Source: JAJXWB01 sp036796555 (GTDB taxonomy: Bacteria; Pseudomonadota; Alphaproteobacteria; Rhizobiales; Beijerinckiaceae). From it: DNA of 11,524 bases. A program made the position numbers and the translations under genes. The stretch is taken from positions 1 through 11,524 of the forward strand of contig DAIRCS010000114.1 of the NCBI GenBank assembly GCA_036796555.1, in the 5' to 3' direction. The notes beneath the pieces were generated by a model. It saw only the letters and a list, made by a program, of their open reading frames with translations, did no database searches and had not been told where the DNA came from. This document shows positions 1 through 5,670 of the stretch, one piece after another. Positions within the stretch are counted from its first letter, which is position 1. Each line of letters opens with the position of its first letter.

Positions 1-305
1 TGCACATGACGCGCGCCCAGGCCGAGACCTTCTACGCGGTCCACAAGGAACGCCCGTTCTTCGGCGAACTGGTCGAGCAGATGTCCGCGGCGCCCGTCGT
101 CGTGCAGGTGCTCGAAGGCGACAACGCCATCAAGCGCTATCGCGACGTGATGGGCGCGACCAATCCGGAGAAGGCGGACGCCGGCACGATCCGCAAGGAA
201 TTCGCGCTCAACATGGGCGAGAATTCGGTGCACGGCTCCGACGCCCCGGAGACGGCGGCGATCGAGATCGCCCAGTGGTTCTCCGGCAACGAAATCGTCG
301 GCTGA
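1..305 (+). CDS. ndk: Nucleoside diphosphate kinase, 3' part (5' end outside window)
   Basis: Nucleoside diphosphate kinase moves the gamma phosphate of ATP onto NDPs through a phospho-histidine and so balances cytosolic NTP and dNTP pools. The open frame runs in from the window edge, with complete codons from base 3, and ends at TGA 303-305. About 100 residues are visible, against about 140 for the whole bacterial enzyme, so roughly the first 40 are missing. Family signatures are clear: the HKERPFF stretch, VVVQVLEGDNAI, the RDVMGATNP nucleotide-binding segment, GTIRKEFA, and the active-site block NSVHGSD. The catalytic histidine codon is at 231-233. The internal ATG at 6 is not the real start, because it lies in the middle of the conserved fold. 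The gene ends at its own terminator hairpin and is convergent with the small exported protein next door. The identification is secure. Confidence 0.96.
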   Translation, partial: HMTRAQAETFYAVHKERPFFGELVEQMSAAPVVVQVLEGDNAIKRYRDVMGATNPEKADAGTIRKEFALNMGENSVHGSDAPETAAIEIAQWFSGNEIVG

Positions 306-319
306 ATTTCCGCGTCGTC

Positions 320-359
320 AAAAAACGAGGCCGCCGCGTCCCGGACGCGGCGGCTTTTT
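320..359. terminator. Intrinsic terminator, probably bidirectional
   Basis: An 11-bp GC-rich stem pairs bases 330-340 with 344-354 around a 3-nt loop. Five T residues (355-359) follow on the + strand and six A residues (320-325) precede the stem. On the + strand it sits 25 nt after the ndk stop, a standard rho-independent terminator. On the - strand the A run becomes a T run four bases beyond the stem, so it could also stop transcripts of the convergent gene ending at 364. Confidence 0.85.
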
Positions 360-363
360 CATT

Positions 364-681
364 TCAGAAGATTTCTCCGCCGAAGAAGCACTTGGTCTCC
401 GCGCCCCAGCGGCAGACCCAATATTCGCCGTCGGGCGACGGCTGCGCGCGCAAGAACGGGATGAGTTCGTTGGTGTCGAGCAGGCGATAGCCGCCGCGCT
501 CGACCTTCACCATCTCCTTCGGCATGGCGCGGCAGTCGCCGGCGCCGCAACAGAAGCTCTTGGTCACCGGGTCGACTTTCGAACCGTCGATCCAGAAGTC
601 GTGCGCCCGCGCATGCGAGACGCCCAGGATCAGAAGGATCGACGCAAGGACACGACGCGGAACGCCCGGATGGTTCGACAT
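364..681 (-). CDS. Small exported cysteine-containing protein of unknown function
   Basis: I do not recognise a named family, though similar small secreted proteins occur in Hyphomicrobiales (recollection, not searched). The product is 105 residues. Residues 1-26 look like a Sec signal peptide: an N-terminal arginine pair, the hydrophobic core VLASILLILGV, then an ARA|HD cleavage site. The mature part holds five cysteines, as C44-C45-x4-C50, C90 (WVCRW) and C98 (TKCFF). It has several aromatic residues and ends in FFGGEIF. The cysteines suggest periplasmic disulfides or metal/haem contact, but no CxxCH motif is present. The ATG at 681 was chosen because GGAG lies 7 nt upstream and the signal peptide begins there; an ATG at 786 in the same frame would add 35 arginine-rich residues ahead of it. 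It is convergent with ndk and lies behind the globin gene on the same strand, 159 bp apart. Confidence 0.7.
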   Translation of the reverse strand: MSNHPGVPRRVLASILLILGVSHARAHDFWIDGSKVDPVTKSFCCGAGDCRAMPKEMVKVERGGYRLLDTNELIPFLRAQPSPDGEYWVCRWGAETKCFFGGEIF

Positions 682-840
682 GGCGCGGCTCCAGTCTCGA
701 GCCTCCCTGCCGCCGGCGCTTGCCGGCGTTTCCCCTCCCGCGGCGCCTCGACAAATCGGCAGCCGCGTCCTTGCGCGATGCATCACGCGTGCCAGCGACG
801 GCGGGCAGGCGGCGGCGACGTCACGACCGCGACAGCTGGC

Positions 841-1239
841 TCAGGCCTTCAGCATTTCCTCGGCCACCATGTCGAAGGTCGAGGCCCAGGCGGTCGCCAC
901 TTCCGGCGTCCAGCCCTGTTGCATGCGCTGCTGCAGCGTCTTGAGGAAAGCGGCCCTGAACGGCGCATATTGCTCGGCCACGACGCCGATCTCGCGATGG
1001 CGCGCGCCGAGGGCGCGGACGATCGGCAGAAGCCGTTCGGGGGCTCGCAGATTGCTCACGATATAGGCGAGCACCTCGGAAAAGCGCATCGCCTGCTGGA
1101 CGGTCGCCTGCGCGAACATGCCGCGCAGGTCGGGCGCCGTCTCGAAGAGGTTTTCATAGAAAGCCTCGCCCATCTCCAGCGTGACGGGCCCGATCGTCGC
1201 GAAAGAATCCTCAACGATCTGCGCCTGATCGCGAGCCAA
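841..1239 (-). CDS. Single-domain globin (Vitreoscilla-haemoglobin/flavohaemoglobin type)
   Basis: This haem protein should bind O2 or NO in the cytoplasm. Family members deliver oxygen, sense it, or detoxify nitric oxide. It is 132 residues, all globin fold, with no reductase domain as in Hmp. Aligned by eye to Vitreoscilla haemoglobin, it keeps Tyr28 (B10, FYENLF), Phe42 (CD1), Gln49 (E7, VQQAM) and the proximal haem ligand His81 (F8, ALGARHREIGV). A tyrosine also follows in EQYAPF. The Tyr B10/Gln E7 pair is typical of high-affinity or NO-dioxygenating bacterial globins. The start is a TTG in either case. TTG 1239 has GGGGGG 5 nt upstream and matches the family N terminus. TTG 1287 would add 16 residues rich in codons rare here (AGG, GGG, CCA). 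The gene is transcribed divergently from the molybdopterin oxidoreductase. Confidence 0.88.
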   Translation of the reverse strand: MARDQAQIVEDSFATIGPVTLEMGEAFYENLFETAPDLRGMFAQATVQQAMRFSEVLAYIVSNLRAPERLLPIVRALGARHREIGVVAEQYAPFRAAFLKTLQQRMQQGWTPEVATAWASTFDMVAEEMLKA

Positions 1240-1312
1240 TGCCGCCCCCCTGCCGGCGTCGCCTGGCCGCGTCGCCAAATCATCCAAGACTTTATCTCGG
1301 ATATTAGACCTA

Positions 1313-1342
1313 AGTATGTGATCTGGCTAACTAATTAGTCAA
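1313..1342 (-). promoter_or_regulatory. Putative sigma70-type promoter of the globin gene
   Basis: Read on the - strand, TTGACT (bases 1342-1337, five of six matches to the -35 consensus) is followed 18 nt later by CATACT (1318-1313, four of six matches to the -10). This lies about 25 nt before the TTG at 1287 and about 75 nt before the preferred start at 1239. The region is strikingly AT-rich for this genome. It is a pattern match only. Confidence 0.35.
1328..1341. promoter_or_regulatory. Candidate operator: AT-rich palindrome between divergent genes
   Basis: ACTAATTAGT at 1330-1339 is a perfect 10-bp palindrome. Widened to 1328-1341 it pairs at six of seven positions. It overlaps the -35 box proposed for the globin and lies about 80 bp upstream of the oxidoreductase start, so a dimeric regulator bound here could affect both genes. 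It does not fit the FNR consensus (TTGAT-N4-ATCAA). I cannot assign a regulator. Confidence 0.3.
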
Positions 1343-1420
1343 GCAGCGTCGATGTGGCCAATTTTTCCCCGCATCTTGCCGCGCCTCCCTTCAAGGAAGA
1401 TCATGGAGTAAGGAGGCCCC

Positions 1421-3511
1421 ATGAACGCGCCCGCGCGAATCGAACGCCGCAATTCGACCTGTCCGCACGATTGCCCGTCGGTCTGCGCGCTCGAGGTCGA
1501 GGTTCTGGGGCCCGACCGCATCGGCCGCATCCGCGGCGCGGACAAGCAGACCTATACGGCCGGCGTCGTCTGCGCGAAGGTCGCGCGCTACGCGCAGCGC
1601 ATCCACCATCCCGATCGCCTGACGCATCCGCTGAAACGCGTCGGCCCGAAAGGCGCGGGCCAGTTCGAGCGCGTTTCGTGGGACGAGGCTCTCGACATCG
1701 TCGCCGCGAAATTTCTGGAGGCCGAGCAGCGGCACGGCGCCGAGGCGGTCTGGCCCTATTATTACGCCGGCACGATGGGCCGCGTGATGCGCGACGGCAT
1801 CAACCGCCTGACGCACGCCAAGAAATATTCGCGCTTCTATTCGTCGATCTGCGTGAACCTCGCCTGGCCCGGCTACATCGCCGGCACGGGACGGCTCGCC
1901 GGCCCCGATCCGCGCGAGATGGCGAAAAGCGATTGCGTCGTCATCTGGGGCACGAACGCGGTCGCGACGCAGGTCAACGTGATGACCCATGCGACGCGGG
2001 CGCGAAAGGAGCGCGGCGCGAAGATCGTCGTCGTCGACGTCTATCGCAACGCGACCATGGAGCAGGCGGACATGGCGCTCTGCCTGCGTCCGGGCACGGA
2101 CGGCGCGCTCGCCTGCGCCGTCATGCACGTGCTGTTCCGCGAAGGCCTCGCCGACCGCGAATTCATGGCGCAATACACGGACGTTCCCGACGAACTCGAG
2201 GCGCACCTGCAATCGCGCACGCCGGAATGGGCATCCGCCATCACCGGCCTGCCGGTCGCCGAGATCGAGGAATTCGCGCGACTCGTCGGACGGACCAGGC
2301 GGACCTATTTCCGCCTCGGCTACGGCTTCTCGCGTTCGCGCAACGGTTCGGCCAACATGCACGCGGCAAGCTGCATCGCCTCGGTGACGGGCGCGTGGGC
2401 CTACGAGGGCGGCGGCGCCTTCCACAACAACGGCGCGATCTTCGGCCTCAAGCAGATGGTGGTCGAAGGGCTCGACGTCGTCGATCGCTCCGTGCGCGCG
2501 CTCGACCAGTCGCGCATCGGCGCGGTCCTGACCGGCGAGGCCGAGGCCCTGCACCACGGCCCGCCCGTGACGGCCATGCTGATCCAGAACACGAATCCCG
2601 CCTGCATCGCGCCCGACCAGAACAAGGTGCTGCGCGGTTTTGCGCGCGACGACCTGTTCGTCGCCGTGCACGAGCAATTCATGACGGACACGGCGAAACG
2701 CGCCGACATCGTGCTGCCGGCGACGATGTTTCTCGAGCATGACGATTTCTACACCGGCGGCGGCCATCAATATCTCGGCTTCGGTCCGAAGATCGTCGAG
2801 CCGCCGGGCGAATGCCGCTCCAATCACGATGTCGTCTGCGCGCTGGCGAAACGCGTCGGCGCCGAGCATCGCGGCTTCGCCATGAGCCCGCGCGAACTCA
2901 TCGACCGCACGCTCGCGGATTCCGGCTGGGGCGGCATCGCGGCGCTCGAGAAGGACACATGGATCGACGCGCAGCCGCCGTTCGAAACGGCGCACTATCG
3001 CAACGGCTTCCATTGGCCCGACAGGAAATTCCGCTTCAAGGCGGACTGGCCGCGCACGCCCTTCGCCAATAACGGCCCGCTCGGGCCGTGGCAGGACATG
3101 CCGCGCCTGCCGGATCATTGGGCCGTCACGGAGGAGGCGGACGAGGAGCACCCGTTCCGTCTGGCCACGAGCCCTGCGCGAAACTTTCTCAACTCCTCGT
3201 TTACCGAAACGCCGGAATCGCTCGCGCGCGAAAAACGGCCGACGGTGATGATTCATCCGCAGGACGCCGCCGCGCACGACATCGCCGACGGCGATCTCGT
3301 CACGCTCGGCAACGGCCGCGGCCAGACGCGGCTGCATGCGAAGCTTTTCGACGGCGTGCGGCGCGGCGTGCTGATTGCGGAAGGCATCTGGCCGAATTCG
3401 AAATTCGTCGACGGCCAAGGGATCAACGTGCTGACCGGCGACGATTCGCCCGCGCCCTTCGGCGGCGCGGCCTTCCACGACAATCGCGTCTGGCTGCACA
3501 AGAGCGCGTGA
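1421..3511 (+). CDS. Molybdopterin oxidoreductase, DMSO reductase superfamily, with N-terminal [4Fe-4S] site
   Basis: A 696-residue catalytic subunit of the Mo/W-bis-MGD family. The N-terminal Fe-S domain has C14-x3-C18-x3-C22-x28-C51, enough for one [4Fe-4S] cluster. The central molybdopterin domain (about 65-480) includes SWDEALD, the KSDCVVIWGTN dinucleotide-binding strand, IQNTNP and MTDTAKRADIVLPATMFLEHDD. The C-terminal dinucleotide-binding barrel (about 575-696) carries LATSPARNFLNSSF and GDLVTLGNGRG. Cys144, in YSSICVNLAWPG, falls where formate dehydrogenases carry the Cys/Sec metal ligand (inference). There is no Tat signal, so it should be cytoplasmic. No electron-transfer subunit, membrane anchor or FdhD-like partner gene lies nearby, so the electron acceptor and substrate are unknown. 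AGGAGG sits 4-5 nt before the ATG. The next gene follows after 10 bp. Family is certain; substrate is not. Confidence 0.93.
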   Translation: MNAPARIERRNSTCPHDCPSVCALEVEVLGPDRIGRIRGADKQTYTAGVVCAKVARYAQRIHHPDRLTHPLKRVGPKGAGQFERVSWDEALDIVAAKFLEAEQRHGAEAVWPYYYAGTMGRVMRDGINRLTHAKKYSRFYSSICVNLAWPGYIAGTGRLAGPDPREMAKSDCVVIWGTNAVATQVNVMTHATRARKERGAKIVVVDVYRNATMEQADMALCLRPGTDGALACAVMHVLFREGLADREFMAQYTDVPDELEAHLQSRTPEWASAITGLPVAEIEEFARLVGRTRRTYFRLGYGFSRSRNGSANMHAASCIASVTGAWAYEGGGAFHNNGAIFGLKQMVVEGLDVVDRSVRALDQSRIGAVLTGEAEALHHGPPVTAMLIQNTNPACIAPDQNKVLRGFARDDLFVAVHEQFMTDTAKRADIVLPATMFLEHDDFYTGGGHQYLGFGPKIVEPPGECRSNHDVVCALAKRVGAEHRGFAMSPRELIDRTLADSGWGGIAALEKDTWIDAQPPFETAHYRNGFHWPDRKFRFKADWPRTPFANNGPLGPWQDMPRLPDHWAVTEEADEEHPFRLATSPARNFLNSSFTETPESLAREKRPTVMIHPQDAAAHDIADGDLVTLGNGRGQTRLHAKLFDGVRRGVLIAEGIWPNSKFVDGQGINVLTGDDSPAPFGGAAFHDNRVWLHKSA

Positions 3512-3521
3512 CGGATCGTCC

Positions 3522-4091
3522 ATGAAGAAACGCCGCGTCAGACGGCCGGTCGAACAGGGCGACATCGACGGCCTGTGCGCGATCTATTCCACCCTCAACG
3601 CCTGCAAGCTCATGTTCCATCAGAGCGAGAAGCAGGACGAGAAATTGCTGGAGACGCTCTGCAAGGGCGTCGCGGACCAGTTTCCCCGCATCGTGTGGGA
3701 AGGCGCGGGCGTGCCGACGCTCTATCGCCTGTTTCGCATCGCCGACGATTGGGCGCAGAGGAAGCACAAGGCGCGCCTGCTCTGGGGCGCGCCGCTGATG
3801 CGCGCCAAGTTCGACAGCGCCGACGCCTTTCTCGATCGGCTGCGCGCCGGGCTCGAGGCGTTCGACGACGGCGCGGCCGTCTGGATCGTCGGTCTCGGCA
3901 ATCCATGGCATCACTGGACAGTGGTCGAGCGCGTCACCGGGCGCCGCGTCTACTTCTTCGATTCCTGGGGCATGAAGCACTATCGCTTCGACAGTTTCAC
4001 GCTGGACGAGAACGCGGCCGGCGAGGGCAGGGGCAAGAAGATCAAGATCGACCCGCATCAGAGCTTTCTGCTGCGCGTCGGAGAAATCTAG
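3522..4091 (+). CDS. Uncharacterised protein with a papain-like cysteine-protease signature
   Basis: I do not recognise this 189-residue family by name. Three blocks fit a papain-like peptidase or amidase core in the right order. QGDIDGLCAIYSTLNA gives Cys19 at the start of a helix, with Gln12 seven residues before it as a possible oxyanion-hole residue. NPWHHWTVVERV gives His131, or the adjacent His130. VYFFDSWGMKHY gives Asp147. The His131-Asp147 gap of 16 residues equals papain His159-Asn175, and DSWG resembles papain's NSWG. There is no signal peptide or membrane segment, so it should be cytosolic. The middle (30-110) is helical and charged. It starts 10 bp after the oxidoreductase stop with only a weak ribosome site, so translational coupling in one operon is likely. 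Its stop TAG overlaps the opposing DUF2270 stop. Catalysis is inferred, and the fold could instead serve binding only. Confidence 0.75.
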   Translation: MKKRRVRRPVEQGDIDGLCAIYSTLNACKLMFHQSEKQDEKLLETLCKGVADQFPRIVWEGAGVPTLYRLFRIADDWAQRKHKARLLWGAPLMRAKFDSADAFLDRLRAGLEAFDDGAAVWIVGLGNPWHHWTVVERVTGRRVYFFDSWGMKHYRFDSFTLDENAAGEGRGKKIKIDPHQSFLLRVGEI

Positions 4092-4768
4092 CCCATCGCC
4101 ACTTTCTTCCCCGCATCGCCATGCTTGGCGCGGTCGTGCGAAAGCGACCAGAGCCCGAAGGCGAGCCAGACGCCGTTGTAGGCTGCGCCGGCCGCCAGCA
4201 CGACCCAGCCGGGGATCGGTCCGATCGCGGCGCGCGCGACGACCTCGCCGAAATGAGCGGCGGGCGTCGGATGAATGATGATCTTGCCGAGATAGGCGGT
4301 CGTCTGGATCGCGAGGATCCAGGAATAGTTGCGCCGCAGGCGCCGGCCCATCGCCTGCCATAGCGTGATGTGATGGCGCGGATGGGTGTAGTCCTTCGCC
4401 AGCACGTCGCGCCAATAGGCGGGCTGCGCCTCGCCGCGCAGCAGGGGCGCGTAGAAATTCGTCTCCATCCAGCGCGCGCGGGCGCGCCACACGTTGAAAT
4501 AGCGGTAGCGCCGCGCCTCGAAGGTCAGGAACACGGCGACCAGCAGGCCGACGAGGATCAGGGGCAGGGGCGAGGCTTCGGGCGAGGAGAAGGACGAGGA
4601 CAGCGCGATGCCCATCGTCACGATCGACCAGTTGGTCGTATTGTCGAGCCGCGTGCGCCAGATCGTCGAGCGATAGACCTCGCCGCGGTAGAGATGGGCG
4701 AGCGCCCCCATTTCCGCGGAATCGAAGGCGCGGTGCGGTTCCTTGTCCGGCTGCAGGGCGAGCGACAT
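4088..4768 (-). CDS. DUF2270 family integral membrane protein
   Basis: A 226-residue predicted inner-membrane protein of unknown function. The DUF2270 hallmarks are the HLYRGEVYRSTIWRTRLDNTTNW block (residues 25-47, ahead of the first helix), the FEARRYRYFNVWRARARWMETNFY stretch (about 83-106) and YWRDVLAKDY. Four hydrophobic segments are visible: about 48-62, 68-84, 149-166 and 186-207. A basic cytoplasmic loop lies between the second and third, and the C terminus is basic. ATG 4768 has GGGAGG 5 nt upstream. An ATG at 4801 in the same frame also has GGGAGG, 4 nt upstream, and would add MRRRPRRREDR, so either start may be used. The gene is convergent with the papain-like gene, with which it shares the bases CTAG (4088-4091) as stop codons. 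The role is unknown; the family assignment is from memory of its conserved N-terminal block. Confidence 0.82.
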   Translation of the reverse strand: MSLALQPDKEPHRAFDSAEMGALAHLYRGEVYRSTIWRTRLDNTTNWSIVTMGIALSSSFSSPEASPLPLILVGLLVAVFLTFEARRYRYFNVWRARARWMETNFYAPLLRGEAQPAYWRDVLAKDYTHPRHHITLWQAMGRRLRRNYSWILAIQTTAYLGKIIIHPTPAAHFGEVVARAAIGPIPGWVVLAAGAAYNGVWLAFGLWSLSHDRAKHGDAGKKVAMG

Positions 4769-4848
4769 CCTGTCCTCCCGGCGCCGCGGTCTTCGCCGCA
4801 TGTCGCCTCCCGCATTTATGAGGCAAATCCCGACGGTCGGACAATCCC

Positions 4849-4912
4849 CGGACCGCGAGCCTTCAGGTTCGCGAGGCCGCAGATAAAAGCGAGCCTGAAG
4901 GCTCGCGGTCCG
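4849..4912. repeat. Long palindromic hairpin repeat immediately downstream of purN
   Basis: Bases 4849-4872 pair with 4889-4912 to form a 24-bp stem with a single T/G mismatch and a 16-nt loop. The outer 18 bp (4850-4867 with 4894-4911) are perfect. It starts two bases after the purN stop and occupies most of the gap to the DUF2270 gene start. No T tract follows on either strand, so it is not a classic intrinsic terminator. It looks like a REP/BIME-type intergenic repeat that could protect or end the purMN transcript. Confidence 0.75.
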
Positions 4913-4913
4913 A

Positions 4914-5528
4914 TCACGCGCGCATCAGGACGCGATTGCCGTCGATCTTCACCTTCCCGGCGGCGACCAGCGCCAGCGCCTGCGGATAGATGCGGTGCTC
5001 CTCCTTCAGCACGCGCGCGGCGAGCGCGTCGGCGTCGTCGGAATCCTCCACCGGCACGGCGGCCTGCAGGACGATCGGCCCCGCGTCCATTTCCGGCGCG
5101 ACGAAATGCACGGTGCAGCCGTGGATCTTCACGCCGTCCTCGAGCGCGCGCTCGTGGGTATGCAGACCGCGATAGGACGGCAGCAGGGCAGGGTGGATAT
5201 TGAGCATCCGACCTTGCCATTGCGCGACGAACCAGGGCGTCAGCACACGCAGGAAACCGGCGAGGCAGACGAGGTCGATCCGGTTCTCGGCGAGAACAGC
5301 CTGCATCGCGCGCTCGAAGGCTTCGCGATCCTTGCCGTAGGCCTTGTGGTCGATCGTCGCCGTGCGGATGCCGCGCGCCGCCGCCCATTCGAGTCCGGCC
5401 GCGTCCGGCCGGTTCGACAGGACGAGCGCGATTTCCGCCGGAAAATCCGGCGCGGCGGCGGCCTCCGCCAGCGCCATCATGTTGGAGCCGCGCCCCGAGA
5501 TCAGGATGGCGACGCGTTTTTTCGTCAC
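4914..5528 (-). CDS. purN: Phosphoribosylglycinamide formyltransferase 1
   Basis: PurN transfers a formyl group from 10-formyl-tetrahydrofolate to GAR, giving FGAR, the third step of de novo purine synthesis, in the cytosol. The 204-residue length is normal (E. coli 212). Visible motifs are the N-terminal phosphate-binding loop LISGRGSNM, the strand-turn VLSNRPDA, LAGFLRVLTPWFV, then NIHPALLPSYRGLHTHERAL with catalytic Asn110 and His112, and HFVAPEMDAGPIVLQ with catalytic Asp148. The GTG at 5528 was chosen because AGGAG lies 8 nt upstream and the protein then begins VTKKRVAIL, as the family does. An ATG at 5567 would add 13 residues and sits at the edge of the repeat. purN follows purM on the same strand after a 142-bp gap filled mostly by a structured repeat, so the two are probably still one operon. 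Confidence 0.95.
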   Translation of the reverse strand: MTKKRVAILISGRGSNMMALAEAAAAPDFPAEIALVLSNRPDAAGLEWAAARGIRTATIDHKAYGKDREAFERAMQAVLAENRIDLVCLAGFLRVLTPWFVAQWQGRMLNIHPALLPSYRGLHTHERALEDGVKIHGCTVHFVAPEMDAGPIVLQAAVPVEDSDDADALAARVLKEEHRIYPQALALVAAGKVKIDGNRVLMRA

Positions 5529-5567
5529 GGCTGCGCTCCTGGACCGATCTCGTCGGCCTTCAACCAT

Positions 5568-5660
5568 GTCATCCCCGCGAAAGCGGGGATCCAGAGAGCC
5601 GGATTGCGAGTCTCGCTCTGGATTCCCGATCGTCCGGCTGCGCCGGCCGTCGGGAATGAC
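5568..5660. repeat. 93-bp structured intergenic repeat between purM and purN
   Basis: The element is bounded by inverted ends (GTCATCCCCG and CGGGAATGAC, one mismatch). Inside are a 6-bp stem with a GAAA tetraloop (5573-5578 with 5583-5588), a CCAGAG/CTCTGG pair (5591-5596 with 5616-5621) and a third GC-rich hairpin at about 5622-5655. The ends, and the tetraloop hairpin with its CCCCGCGAAAGCGGGG core, match the widespread proteobacterial intergenic repeat that is often mistranslated as 'PAKAGIQ' or 'SPRKRGS' peptides. It splits the purM-purN pair. Confidence 0.8.
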
Positions 5661-5670
5661 AATCCCGCCT

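Noticed and set aside
711..731. A 7-bp GC hairpin followed by TTT upstream of the small exported protein
   Set aside because: It is oriented as a + strand terminator, but both flanking genes are on the - strand and only three T residues follow; chance in GC-rich DNA is likely.
773..788. Imperfect palindrome around GATGCATC, resembling an NsrR half-site
   Set aside because: Only one short half-site-like core in a GC-rich gap, lacking the second half and the A/T spacer of a true NsrR box.
1391..3565. A 724-codon open frame on the - strand across the molybdopterin oxidoreductase
   Set aside because: It is arginine/alanine-rich, shows no family motif, and lies opposite a gene with complete catalytic signatures. 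Long antisense frames are expected at this GC content.
3423..4844. A 473-codon - strand frame spanning the papain-like and DUF2270 genes
   Set aside because: It runs through two genes with clear signatures in other frames and contains no recognisable domain.
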